Origin: Isoperla grammatica
Lineage: Eukaryota > Arthropoda > Insecta > Plecoptera > Perlodidae
DNA: 64,000 bases
Reading direction: 5' to 3'
Assembly: GCA_945910005.1 (NCBI GenBank)
Contig: OX246746.1
Location: 26,807,075-26,871,074, forward strand
The notes beneath the pieces are model-generated. The model did not search any database, was not told the DNA's origin, and was given only the letters and a program-made list of their open reading frames with translations. The number at the start of each line of letters is the position of its first letter. Within the stretch, counting starts at the first letter, position 1. Below are positions 34,289-47,068 of this stretch, piece after piece. Position numbers and translations under genes: made by a program.

Positions 34289-37216
34289 GTGCAGAGTGGT
34301 AATGTAACCGTGCAACGCACCATATGAGATGCTGTGACGCCACATTAGCTGACGCGCTTCACTGATCATACTCATACACCCCCCATCCCACTAGTGAATA
34401 GATAGAACCATTTACATCTTCATTTATTCCCCCCATATCGTGTATCCTGGTTGCGACGCAATAAAAACAGACGTTTAAAGCACGACCATATAATAACGAC
34501 GTTAATTTACGGCAACTATAATTTAATCTGTGGTGGATCGACCAAGGTATAAATAGTTCCTATGGAAGCCGTTGCCACAGTCTCCCCCGAGAAGGTGGTG
34601 TTTATATAACATTATAATAATAACAACCTTTATTCGGTCTCTGCAGTCAAAGCTGTTATATTCAAAATCCGAAAATGAATATCAAATCAATGTATAGGAA
34701 CGCTCACCTCACATCTTTGTTTTAATAAAACTTAGAATATGTTTTCAATTTGTTTCTTTTTTACATATTATTTTAATAATTGTTAGAGCATTAGCTTATT
34801 CGTAACCAAATACATATGCTATATATATATACACATACATTGGTTTCAATGAGTTTTTGTTAGTTATGTATACAAGCTATATAATACATTTTTAAGAAAA
34901 TATCACATACACATACATACTAACTTCCAATATGCTTCGTAACCAGAAGAAGCAGTTATAGTGAATTATGAATACAAAAAAGGAACTTATAGAACAACGG
35001 GATTTTATCCTAGTAGATTGTAGATTGCGAGTATAACAAACAGGCTATAAACTTACTACCAACACAGCGACGGTAAATTATATTTCACCACACGTGGCGT
35101 TATCAATCGTAGAACGAATTTCAAAGTCCCGAGTAAATAAAAAGAAAACTCACCTGTTCATGTTTCGTTTTACAACGCGTTTAACATGTTGATAAATGAG
35201 ACTTGCGGGTTCTACACTGATAATTAAATCCCAAACTAAATAAAATACATTCGAGTCTCATAGAAGTTCATCCCACAGTGCGAAGTCCACCCTATCGCAG
35301 ATTGGAAAACGTTCATCTAGCCTTCAGGCTATAAATTACATAAGGTAACCTCCTCAAAATAAGTGGTTATGCGGGTAAACCTGCTGGATAGATACCGACT
35401 ACACACAGACACCGAGCCACGAACCACAAATTCAATCTACCTCGAAAGACGAATGGTTATGGCGGTTCGAAATTATTTTATACAGAAAACCGATGCCTAC
35501 ACGCCATCACGGAAATAGCGCATTGTGATTGGCCCTAATCAACTATCTGTAGATCCTACTTGATCCTCTAAAATAAATTTCTTTGCCAATTGAAAAGCCG
35601 ACAAGATATGACATGAAAATGAATTTTCAAGCTGCAATATGCTACCGCCAGTTGCGCTGATGGTCGGGGACCCCTCGAAGAATCCAGAGGCGGCAAAGAA
35701 GACGAAGAAGAAGAAGGAGAAGAAGAAGGCGAAGAAGGGTATTTATATATCAGGCGGTCTCAGTTTCCGCTTTTTTTTATAAGACAGGGTAAATTAATAT
35801 TTCAAGATAAGAAAGCTTGCTAGGGAAGCCAGACAACAACTCGACTTGTCTTTATCATTAAAGGGGACGAGACACAAAGAAAGGCTTTCTCTAGACGCAG
35901 CACTTGGGGAAACGACAGATTCTTTATGTCCCTACACGGCGATAAAAACTCTCCCCGAGATTTGTCAGTGGAGCGAACCTGGTGGCAAAACGCGGAGCTG
36001 CGTCTAATCGCACCCTAACAAATCACGCAAACATTTGAATATCACAATGACTTGGGGGAAAAGAGGCGTTGAGAAAAAAAAATAGAAGTTACGGTGTACT
36101 AAAACTTAAAAACAAAGAAAACTTAAAAAATATTTATTTGCGTACCTGACAGATTAGGCCCTACAGGTAGGCCTCGAAAGTTCGTCCTCTTCTGTGTTTA
36201 CAAAGTTCGGTCTCCACTTGATTATTTATAGTTACCAGTTGACCAGAAAGTATTTTCAAGCCTACTCTTGTCAACGTCGTCTTACTAAACTAATAACACA
36301 TTAATACAATTCACAGCTCAATTAAATATTATAATTGATGTCAAAAACACATCAGCAAACACCTTACAAAACAAGGTTCAATAAAACATTCTAGCCAACA
36401 CTGCGCACTCGATAAAACAATTCAATCAATCTCTTAGCAACCTTCACATCACTCTCTCAAGCTTGCCCTGCTTACTCGATACTCTCGTCCACAAACCTCT
36501 GCCCCTTGTGTGTATAGATACTAACTAGGCCACAACACCCTTCAGAGATAACAGCCATTACAACATTCTAGTATAATTACTGAAAGAACAGACGTTTCGT
36601 GAATCTCCACTCATCTGTCAGGTACGTTCCACCCCAGTAACTATCAAAAACAAATTGACGATCAATAAATATTGAACAATAAATTGCGGCTTAAAAATTA
36701 AAATCAACTTGTCACACCACAGCTATGCTGCCACCCACTTAAAGTCTTTACGTGTGTCGAGGGGGTAGGAAGTTGCTATACTTTCAACTCGAAAAAAAAG
36801 CTGTTTTTAAATATGTCATCATATCCCCACTCCACCTGCCGAGCGCTCAGGACACTCGATGCGTTCCAGCAATTTACGACGCATTAGTTATGTAAATGTG
36901 GGTGTGGCCCAGGGGTGAATTTCATAAATAGAGTAGCTTACTTATCAATATGCCAGTCCACTGCCAAGTCCACGGTCCCTCCTACCCTAAAGTCACCACC
37001 ACACTAACTAACTAAACGATAAATCCCGATCCTTCCCCTTGCATGGCGGGGTAGAGCCTCGCCGCGTATAGGCCTACCCTGTTCTTCACACTACGTTTCT
37101 TAACATCAACAGCGGCTGTTCCATATTAGCATGTGGCTGTTTCTTCGGTTGCTTCACATTTACAAGCCTCTGCCTTAGCATTGGACCACAGTATAAACTA
37201 ATCCATAGTACCGAAA
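34289..37216. other. Gene-free stretch
   Basis: Unique AT-rich sequence. It contains an AAG/GAA-rich purine block at 35692-35738 following a GC-richer 60-bp stretch. No gene supported. Confidence 0.5.
35692..35738. repeat. (AAG)n-rich purine tract
   Basis: Imperfect AAG/GAAGAAGAAGG repeats following GGCAAAGAAGACG. It could be an expanded tail of an old retroelement, but the adjoining 3' end is not recognisable. Confidence 0.7.
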
Positions 37217-37279
37217 CTCCTATAGCAGCTCATTGAACAACTTGCGCACGGCGACACTAGCGCGGCCTAGCGGTAGCTG

Positions 37280-38231
37280 GGTTGACATACGTTGTCTACC
37301 ATTATAATATGCCTCAAGCTGTAATAATATTGAAGTTAACTCTGCTAAAAGCGTAACTGGACCTTCAGAGAATGCTTCTCGTACGACACACGTGTAAAAG
37401 GTCCTGAAGTGCAGCAAGTTAGGCTCAAGGTTAGGTTTAGGCCTATGCGCTATTATTCAGCTGGTCTATTCCTTCACTTGCTGCGAAGTAGGCCTATATG
37501 CAATGCGGCTTCGTTATTGCCTAGAGATATTCATGGGTTGACATACGTTGTTTGCCATTATAATAATATTGAAGTTAACGCTGCTGAAAGTGTAACTGGA
37601 CCTTTTTAGAGAATGTTTCTCGTAAGACACACGTGTAAAAGGTCCTGAAATGCAGCAGGTTAGGCTCAAGGTTAGGTTTACGCGCTATTATTCAGCTGGT
37701 CTATTCCTTCACTTGCTGCGAAGTAGGCCTATATGCAATGCGGCTTCGTTATTGCCTAGAGATATTCATGGGTTGACATACGTTGTTTACCATTATAATA
37801 ATATTGAAGTAAACGCTGCTAAAAGCGTAACTGGACCTTTAGAGAATGGTTCTCGTAAGACACAAGTGTAAAAGGTCCTGAAGTGCAGCGGGTTAGGCTC
37901 AAGGTTAAGTTTATGCGCTATTATTCAGCTGGTCTATTCCTTCGCTTGCTGCGAAGTAGGCCTATATGCAATGCGGCTTCGTTATTGCCTAGAGATATTC
38001 ATGGGTTGACATACGTTGTTTACCATTATAATAATATTGAAGTAAACGCTGCTAAAAGCGTAACTGGACCTTTAGAGAATGGTTCTCGTACGACACACGT
38101 GTAAAAGGTCCTGAAGTGCAGCGGGCTAGGCTCAAGGTTAGGTTTATGCGCTATTATTCAGCTGGTCTATTCCTTCACTTGCTGCGAAGTAGGCCTATAT
38201 GCAATGCGGCTTCGTTATTGCCTAGAGATAT
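37280..38231 (+). repeat. 233-bp tandem array, about 4.1 units
   Basis: Units start (at GTGCAGC/ATGCAGC) near 37409, 37650, 37883 and 38116, preceded by a diverged partial unit from 37280. Spacings are 241, 233 and 233; the first full unit has an extra GGCCTATG-type insertion. Landmarks are TATTATTCAGCTGGTCTATT, GTAGGCCTATATGCAATGCG and AAAGCGTAACTGGACCT. Three successive plus-strand frames of 66-73 residues (37409, 37650, 37883) start at equivalent positions, but their copies differ by simple substitutions and the frames end just before the unit border. I treat them as repeat-derived. Confidence 0.93.
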
Positions 38232-39504
38232 TTACTAGAGACGTCTTTCGCGGCCGTGTAAATATTGTCCCAGCGCGCTGCAGAACGAGGTGAGCTGTAT
38301 GGAGCTCACTCAGCTCATATAATACCGCTCCTTTGGTCGAGCGGTTGCAGCACAAGCGCATGGATCACTGCTCAGCCGATAAACTAGGTTTTCTTCTCAC
38401 AAAACACATTTAACAACAACGTATCCCATCCCAATCCCGTCCTTCAATCACTCACAATTACGAAATGTGACATACATAAAATCGAATATTTTTATTTTAA
38501 AGCCCGGTAAGAGACAATAAGTGCAAATCTCAGTTGGCCACGCACTTTGCCAGCGTTAGGACACGAGCAGGTTGTGGGCCTGCCACGCATTCGCAGTGTC
38601 AGTTGTTCGCGAATGAGCGGGTGCGCATTGCTGAGAGTTTTACGTTGCCGTTTCGACACATAGTAGTTGTGTCCCTGGCACCAGAAAGAGTTCAGGCGAA
38701 TGAATGTGCGCCGATGGGGGTCATAGCTTAGCCTCCGTTTCATGCTAGTGTGTGATCACGAGCCGCCACTGGTGTGAGCTCTGTACGCAATAGCTAACAA
38801 CAAACAATGTCAGGCCAAACTGCGCTCATGAATGAATTGATCAACATACAATAATACGTATAAAAACCAAACGAGTTCTATATAACTATTTATTTCCTCG
38901 TTGTTACTCAGAAAAGTGACACAATATTGAAGACACAAGTTCATTTCATCATTATGAGCTTTGCGCTCTCTATGTATCAAGGCCTTCAGCTATTATGTGG
39001 ATTATTTTCATTAGTTTTGAAATCGATACTGATTTCGCCAGATAGAAAGGAAAATCTCGTACAGTCAAACCTATAAAACGGCACAAGAGTAGCTTTGCTT
39101 TGAACGGAATAATTATCGTGAGTACTAAACTTCGCCAAAAAAGAGAAGAAAGAAAAAACTCGTAAATCCCAACATATGAAACATCACAGAGTAGCATTTT
39201 TAATAATTGTTTAATGTTTTCAGCTTGGGCTCTGCGTCGTGTGGGGTGAATGATGAGGAAGAAGATAAGCCACTCCACTATATACATATATATAAAACAC
39301 ATCCCTAGGCCCTCATAAAATTAAGTAGTCGCGAATTAGAAAACAATTTTAATTTAAATGTGTGACCACCTCATGGGCGTTTACTGGCATTTAAAACATG
39401 CAATCACGGCTTTACACGCATTCGGAATTGGTATTACTTAGGATTCCATGTAGAACAAAATGTAAATTACACAAGGGACCAGCGGCGGCCGAGGCGGGAG
39501 AGTA
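38232..39504. other. Gene-free stretch
   Basis: TGGTCGAGCGGTTGCAGC at about 38333 resembles a tRNA A box, but no B box follows within tRNA distance. Otherwise unique sequence. Confidence 0.5.
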
Positions 39505-39515
39505 GGGGGGGGGGG
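39505..39515. repeat. Poly-G tract, 11 bases, in a G-rich block
   Basis: Preceded by CAGCGGCGGCCGAGGC, which loosely resembles the CAGTGGCGTACGCAGG hAT terminus seen at 60263, but no second terminus was found. Confidence 0.85.
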
Positions 39516-42500
39516 AGGGGGTGAGGGGGTGAGATCCCAACCCCGGGGCCTAACAAAAAAAATGCAATAGACTTTACACACAAAACAATCACAAATTGAG
39601 TACTTGAAAATGATATTGGAGATGGACTGTCGGATGCCGGCTCGACAAGCTAACAAGACTATAGTGAAACATCGCTTATAATGGGTTCGCAGCCTTCAGA
39701 CACTGGAACAAGTTTGCCTGAGCCGCATATATTTTGTTGTGGGGGTGTGGGGGGTTTGGGGGCCGGTGTAATTGCTCCAATTTTCGAAATGTTGATTTGA
39801 GAAACTCGATACGTCGTACAATGATAATCACACAGCAACACAGTATAAACTAGGCTTTACCATGTTGTGATTTCGAATTACATTGTGGTTATTGTTTTCA
39901 ATTATATCAGTTTAAACGAAGACAAAACTAGACTGACCTGTGGTTAACACTATCAAACGCATCAAATCAATACAATATAGCAGACAATTATTCATATTGG
40001 CACAGAGGGATGCTATTGCCACAAACCTGTACAGTCGCCTTTGAAAGTTTGTCCCCAATACCCTACACAAGCTAAAATGCAGCGTATTGTTTTAAATAAA
40101 CATTCTCTTCATTTATTAAAGACGAAAACAAACTTATAGAGTAAGACTAAAAGAAAGACTTGTCAAATGTTCAAATAAAAATAAAAAATAAAAAACTGCG
40201 TAATACTCTGAAATGCGTTGTAAAGCATATCCATTATCCAAGTGCTATCAATAAAGGTGAGTTTATATTATGTCCAAACAATTAACACTCTTAAGAGTTA
40301 GCTTTCAGAAGTAGCAACAACACAATTTGACTTTACAACGAAGTATCGAGACTGTGTAATACCCCGCCAAACAAAAATTCAATTTGTTTTGGGCGTTTGA
40401 TAAGACCTTCTGTTAGTTGTACTCTCACAAGTTAATGTGTGTAAGAAAATGACTCTTGCGGAGGGTGGCATCGTAAGTAGCATTTTACGAGTATTTCACA
40501 ACTGAGGTACTCATTCTTGAAAATAATGTGACATAATAATACCGTTCTCAAAGAAAATTACTTTACTTTTCATCAACACCTATAGATTGTACCGATACAC
40601 GAAATCACACACTGACGAGACGGTAAGAAGCCATAATATAAAAATAAATTGGCAAAAGACAAAACATTTTAATTGAATTATGAAATGTACATTGCTGAAT
40701 TTATCCAATTTCATTTAATAAAATTTATTTTTTGTTTAGTACTAATTGTTTCACGGTTAATTACACTGTGACAAAATAATAGGATAGATGTGGCGAAGGG
40801 GACACGAAAAATGAATTCGATCGTTAGCCTCAATTATAGATAGATACCCTAATGCACTGAACAATTTTTACAACTCCCCCTTTTATAATCATCAATGTAC
40901 ACAAAGTACGGCCTAGGCCTAGCTAGACTGCATACAGTGTAATGACTGCCGCAATGAGATTTTTACGTCACTGAAACTAAATTACATCTCAATTAATCTT
41001 GATATTTTATCATGAAGTCTTCCTTCGTATATCACCTAATAAATAAATTCTCTATACATACATAAACAGTGGTCGAATTGGAATTTGTTTTATGGTGATT
41101 TGAATAACTCTCAAGCTTTCAAAAGAAGTTCACCGAGGGAACATACCTTAAGACCTAAGGACACTTCTCTAATACGTTCAGTGTCAAATTTTTAATTTCC
41201 TTTGTCATGGTAAACACACTTCTTTTCGTTCAGTAACAATAGCCCACAAATTAGCTATTTAAAACAAGGAGCGTAATTATTGTATAGACTATCTTTTGTA
41301 AAGTTCACTAAATACGTTACAAATCAAAATGGAACTGCGCAACGCTCCATTTCAAACATGCTAAATGTCTTTGTTTCGCGTTGTTCCCCCCGAAAAGAAT
41401 TCATATTTTGAACGCACTCTTTGAGTGAAGCGCGCTGACGAGGTAGACAGAAGGGGGGGGGGGGGAGAGGGGGGGCCTCACTTATACTCACACTTCCGAG
41501 TGCGAGACCAAAAAGAACAATAGTTCGCATTCTCTGTTTTACTCCCTTTTATGTGTGGGAAAGTGTTTTAGACACACACAAAAAGTTACAGAATATTTTG
41601 AAAGTGAAATCGTTTATAGCTTACAAAGAGCTATATTTACACTAGTATGGTAGGTATATATATCTTCACAAAGGGTTTATTGATACGCTGCGTGCATAAC
41701 GCCCTGTCGCAAAGAACTAGACGGGTACCGCCCCAACACAGCAGGAACACAGTTTATTGCTGCTTCTTTCTTTTCGACAGCGTTCCAGTACTTGATATAA
41801 GTGCAGCGCGTTACTTCATTCAGGACATTTTAACAGCGGAAATAAAACAAATCAAACAACAAGTATTTTCCTGATTATAAAAGACGAGCTACTCGAACTA
41901 AAACAGTATACCGGGGGAAAGTTTTGTGTATGTCACATCTATTAGGAAAACGTGTATTATTCTTTATTTATTTTCTGTTATTTACGAAGGGAATGCGAGC
42001 AATACACACTGCTTGTGATATAAAATAAAACAATAAACACATATATTTTTAAACATTAAATACCCCTAACATTTGTCCTTGTTTTACTTCAAATTTTTAA
42101 ATGAAATGAATTAATTTCTGTAAAGACATCAAGTTCGGTTGCATGAAGCCAACGTCCATATTTTTAAAGATAGTCCAACTCACTCACTCCCACAAACACA
42201 CACGCACACATAATATCTTTCTCTCTCTGAGACGTTACAAAAAGGTGCACGGACGGAATTATCTTTCGCTCAAATGTATACAGACAGCCAGCCAGCGTGG
42301 AAGACTTAATCGAATTGAAGAGTTTTATAATCGAAAATACACCCATCTCTTTTCCTACAATCCACGTGGAAAGATTTCGTATACCATTACGGATTAACGG
42401 CTACGAACTTCGCCCAAAATAGCGAAAATGGAGTTAGAACTTTAGCATCTCTATTCCCATGTCGGAGCTAAAGGAAGCGAGACGGCGTACGTATGTCGTC

Positions 42501-42565
42501 CGTAGGTTTACGCCCATCACTAAGTTTTCACGCTGTGATGGCGCCAAAACGAGAAAGATGGTGGT
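39516..42565. other. Gene-free stretch
   Basis: Unique AT-rich sequence with a 13-base poly-G at 41453-41465. No gene or RNA supported. Confidence 0.55.
41453..41465. repeat. Poly-G tract, 13 bases
   Basis: Uninterrupted run of 13 G, followed by AGAGGGGGGG. Confidence 0.95.
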
Positions 42566-42584
42566 GGGGGGGGGGGGGGGGGGG
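42566..42584. repeat. Poly-G tract, 19 bases
   Basis: Uninterrupted run of 19 G, preceded by GGTGGT. Confidence 0.95.
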
Positions 42585-43750
42585 AAGGAGAGAAAAACTG
42601 GACTATTTGCATGCAAGAGTAGAGTCCCTTTATGTATCACTCCAACCGGTAATTCATGGGTTTTGAGAACTAAGCATAACAAAAATTCATTTGAAGGAAA
42701 CATTTTTAAACCAAATTGTAAAGCAAGTTGTCGGTCGTCGATTTAATTCCAGATGAGAAGGTCAGCAAGAACGCGACAGGAGTGAGTACGGAGAGTTTCT
42801 CTTGCTGTAGAGGTGTCGAGTCTGCTGCACGATGAAAACAATAGGGCACAAATACAACCGCTCCAAGCTACATTTTATGTCACTTTTTTCATCTTATTCT
42901 GGTCGTGCTTGAAGTATAATATTATGCTTCGCGAAACATCTTGTTGACACCTACCTGACTTTTGATAACAATATATAAAACAAGAGGCACACATGTCTAT
43001 CGTAAAGTTACGGCAATTGCGATGAGTAAGCTACACACAGGATCCCAGATCCCAGGGTGGGTGTACTGTATACACATTTCTCACTCAATATTTTAAAAGC
43101 GCAGTTTTCGTACAATTTTTTTAATGTAGTATTTTAACGTACTAAAAAATGTAATTTTATTTCTGCTATCATAGCATACAAAAATAACGTGAAGAATAAT
43201 GAATGATGAATAGTTCCCTACATAGAAGCGTTTTGAAATTCAATGTTAAACACATATACACAATCACCATAACCGCTTGCACTTTTTTCAAATTCACACT
43301 ATAATATGTAGTGTTCAAGTTCTCACCCCAAACGGAGATGCATGCGATGGTGAGTTCATCATTCCTTCCCCAGTAGTCACCAGCAGCCCTCAGTTCTTAC
43401 CCCCTCCCCTCCCCCCCTCCCCCTCACACTCACACTCACACACACACTCTTTGTCTCCGGCACCACAACCCACTACCACGAGATTTTCAACGTTCCGCAT
43501 ATTGTGCTGCAAATTCTTCGCAACCGATGAAAATAACGTTATTTTTCCGATAACAGCTGTTTGTCGTAATTAAACGGAATTGATTTATTATTCCCTTTGA
43601 AAGAGTTTATATGCGCGTAATCATGCGTTGAACAGTATTGCTCGACAATTTGTACCATACTAGAAACAAGAACGCAATATTCCATGTTTGTTTGATAACC
43701 GATATTACATTTTAATATTTTAACCAAATATCAAAGTTTCGTGCGTAACA
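42585..43750. other. Gene-free stretch
   Basis: Contains a C-rich then (CACACT)n-rich block at 43398-43450. The frame 43277-43573 owes its Pro/Ser/His content to that block. Confidence 0.5.
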
Positions 43751-43893
43751 AAATGTGTACAGAATAATAAGATAAAATGACAGTTTGAATAACGTTAACG
43801 TTCATGTTTATTGTGCTCAAACGTCATAATCGCATATCTAGGCTATTTGAGGAATTTCTCGTCTGGGCATCGGGCTTATGACATAAGAAATAA
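43751..43893 (+). repeat. Inverted duplicate of the right part of the 44 kb hAT element
   Basis: AAATGTGTACAGAATAATAA through CGGGCTTATGACATAAGAAA is the reverse complement of 44385-44527, with few differences over 143 bp. It lies outside the hAT boundaries defined at 44032 and 44550. Confidence 0.85.
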
Positions 43894-44031
43894 TGGTCGG
43901 GTAAGGTTACTCGAAATCACATACTATATCTACCATCAAGCAGATAATATATAGTCCAAACACAGCGTATCTATAATTACGTGTATGATAAGTAATTTGA
44001 CGCTCAAACACGGTATTCCAAGAGTCTAGGC

Positions 44032-44550
44032 CAGTGTTTCTCAAATTATCAACAAACCGTCTGACTGGTCAGACGCTAAGCAAATACAACTTATACACTA
44101 ACTGATTTCAGCTCTATATTATTTAATTTCGTTCCATTTCATTTCATTTCACAAGGTTTACTTGCAATTGACAATGTTTGACCCGCGTATATTAAATTCC
44201 ACGAGATCATACGACGCACCAACGAACATATTACACTGTGGAGTCTACATATTTACTTTGGGAAACGTTATGTTTTGTATCGCGATTTTTTGGCAGATAA
44301 CAGAAATGTTTTAGAAACATTGGTAAGGCGTTACGCAAAATAAAAGTTTAAAATAAAACTAAAAAAGTTTAAAAAGTTTAAAATTTATTTCTTATGTCAT
44401 AAGCCCGATGCCCAGACGAGAAATTCCTCAAATAGCCTACATATGCGATTATGACGTTTGATTACAATAAACGAGTAAGTTTACGTTATTCAAACCGTCA
44501 TTTTATCTTATTATTCTGTACACATTTAAATAAAAGTTTAAGAAACACTG
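44032..44550. mobile_element. Non-autonomous hAT-like element
   Basis: The left end CAGTGTTTCTCAAATTAT and the right end, read inward on the other strand, CAGTGTTTCTTAAACTTTTA form terminal inverted repeats of the CAGTGNTTCTCAA type known for hAT transposons. Flanks GTCTAGGC (44024-44031) and GTCTATGG (44551-44558) agree at 6 of 8 positions, a decayed 8-bp target duplication. The element is 519 bp with no transposase. Confidence 0.7.
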
Positions 44551-46052
44551 GTCTATGGGCAATGCTAATCAAAGCACCCCCCTACAACGAAAGTGTATGA
44601 GCGGCTCCATCTGAGCAATAGCTATAGATAAATAGCTAGACTGACACAAAATAGGGGCTTTATAGCGGTCAGCAGCGTCGTCGGGCCGCATTGCCTTTCA
44701 CATCAAAGAACACACAACGGTTAATCTCATGACCAGACCCACTTGCTCAATCTTTGACACCGCTCGAGCCCCACACAACGCTTCGATGACCATAGCCGCG
44801 CGCAAACCCTCTTCACTTCAAACTTCAAATAAATGTCTCTTACAAAGAAAGTATTTCACTGGAGTATTCAGTCAGCAACCACCTAATAATCTTGAAGCGT
44901 TCTAAAGATATCAATAAAACTCCGTTAATTGTTCGTAGTTGTTCCGTAGTTGTCCGTAGATGTGACGTTTTAGTAGTGTTTAGTTTAGTTGACGTGTTCG
45001 TAGTGTTTAGTGTTTAGCAAGGCTCTTCGCGGCACAAGATTTCCTAGGATTTTCAGTGTTTTAGCAAAATGTTTGCTATAGCGTCGACGCCGTTTCTTGT
45101 CAAGAGACTTCCAAATTGTTTTTTTTTTTAACCTATGTGGTTTTAAGTATATCTCTTGTATTTTCATTTTGTGGTGACAAGAATAAACAATAAATAAGTT
45201 CACATTGCAACATTGGAAAAGTGATCGTGGTAGTCGTAGCAAGACTTACCTAAAATAGCGTTCTCGTGTTTTTAACAATGTAGAAACTTAATTACCGCGG
45301 CGGTTGTCGCAGCTTTCACAAGGTCATAAGATCACAACGCGCTTAATGTGGGTTAATTACGAGTAGAGCGAGATCCCCGTACGACTAAAATGACACTTCC
45401 TTCCGTCCGCCTGTCTCCTGTCCGCATTCCTCACGTAATTTTGATGCAATTACACTAAGTAAAACAACACAGCGTGTTTAAAACAATTTTTATACTGGCA
45501 TAACTTTGAAAAAGAAGCAATGTCAAAAATTATTTTCGTCACAGCCAAAAAAAAAAAAAATACAAATCAAAGCATTTGTAAGAATCATATCATAGCTGGA
45601 ATTGACCTCACTTGAATACAGACCTGAATCAGAACCTTCTTCGTTGAAACAGCGTGCATGCAAGCTAGGGGCAGCAGATAAAGATCTGCGATCTGTATGA
45701 GTCACGAAAATACATGACAACCACTTAAAAGGGTTTAACGTTATGAAACGGCCATCCCCTAAAAGGATTAGGCCAACCCTGTGAAGGTTCGTATAAATAT
45801 AATCACAATTAATAACATGCACATGAAATAATTAATATTAAATTATATATGACAATAATATTGTTGGTCGTGATTTGTTTCCAAAATAAGGGGGTGGGGA
45901 GGGGAGAGGAAGGGGGGGTTTGAACGACTGTTCAACACTAGCGTTTATAATATACAATGCGACATTCAGCAACAAACGCCCTGACCGTAGATTGATGTGA
46001 AATTAATCGTCCCATTCGTTGCTACCGATGAAAGCTGAGTTCACACGCAACT
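44551..46052. other. Gene-free stretch
   Basis: Unique AT-rich sequence with a poly-A of 13 near 45548 and a G-rich block at 45891-45919. No gene supported. Confidence 0.55.
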
Positions 46053-46053
46053 A

Positions 46054-46117
<64 letters not shown>
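46053..46117. repeat. (CCCATA)n hexamer array, about 11 units
   Basis: Perfect CCCATA repeats, followed by degenerate (CACACC) words. The complement is TATGGG, one rearrangement away from the animal telomere repeat TTAGGG but not that sequence. Confidence 0.95.
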
Positions 46118-46178
46118 TTCACACCAACACCCACACCCACACCTAAATACCACCTACACAAGGATCACAAGCACTAGA

Positions 46179-46203
46179 GTAAAAAAAAAAAAAAAAAAAA
46201 AAA
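46179..46203. repeat. Poly-A tract
   Basis: About 25 A followed by TAGAAATAGAAATA. No element body upstream is recognised. Confidence 0.9.
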
Positions 46204-46666
46204 TAGAAATAGAAATACATATAAAATAATCAAACACTGTGAGATCGAAGCGAAGTAAGTAACTGTGGCACTTTTTACTCACAATTTATTGAGTCGCACA
46301 AAAAAACTATCAAGAATTTTGATGCAAATTATTGTCTAACACGATTTATAAACCTGCCAGCCGAGCACAAGAGAGACAGAGTGGCAACGCCCATGAATTA
46401 ACTTGGGGCCTAGGACGTCGGTAATATAAGTGACGCCGGCCATCACTCACAATAATTGATATTGAATTGCGTTCGGAATGAAAACAATAAGGATATTCAA
46501 TATTCATGAAATAACAGCCGTATTGTTCGTTTTAAATGTCTCGTTGTATCGTCGCCACCTTCTCTCATGGAATCTACGCTCAAGTCACTCTTGTATTTAT
46601 CGCCCTCCCTTCTTTAAAAAGAGAAAGATGATAGTTTATATAAAAATAAACTTTATTAAGTATTAA

Positions 46667-47068
46667 GGGTGTGTTCCAACTTGACGTGTTTAGTAGTGGA
46701 CTAAGCTTAGTTATACTAATCGAAAGTAAGGGACGTCACAAGCAGACGACCAATGCTTCTTATTTAGTGGTTAGTGGCTAGTGGGTAATGGCCGAAAGTG
46801 TACACTACTACACCGACTAACCTACTAAACCAAGATGGTTGATACCAGCCATCACAGCTGATACTTTTTGGTTAGGAAAATACCCAACCAGGTATTGAAT
46901 GTAAGTGGAAGTATTATTATCGTATTTATTTCCATTAGATGATTGATAACATATAAACTTTGTGTAAGCATACTAGGTGGCGTGTCCAAAGCTGCTAGTA
47001 TTTAGTGTGTAGCAGGTAGTGGTTAGTGGTTAGTGGTAAGCAGGCGAAAATCAAGTTGGAACACACCC
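46667..47068. mobile_element. MITE with GGGTGTGTTCCAACTTGA ends (Harbinger-like)
   Basis: The terminal inverted repeats GGGTGTGTTCCAACTTGA (46667-46684) and TCAAGTTGGAACACACCC (47051-47068) are perfect mirror images. The 402-bp interior has no ORF but has subterminal TTAGTGGTTAGTGG-type repeats at both ends (about 46770-46790 and 47020-47036). Flanks are TAA on the left and TGA on the right, compatible with a mutated 3-bp TWA duplication as in PIF/Harbinger elements; superfamily is therefore an inference. Confidence 0.8.

Noticed and set aside
38325..38385. tRNA-like A box TGGTCGAGCGGTTGCAGC
   Set aside because: No B box GGTTCRANNCC within tRNA or SINE distance, and no stem pairing.
39471..39560. 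CAGCGGCGGCCGAGGC plus poly-G as a hAT terminus
   Set aside because: Mismatch in the conserved terminal word and no opposite end or target duplication.
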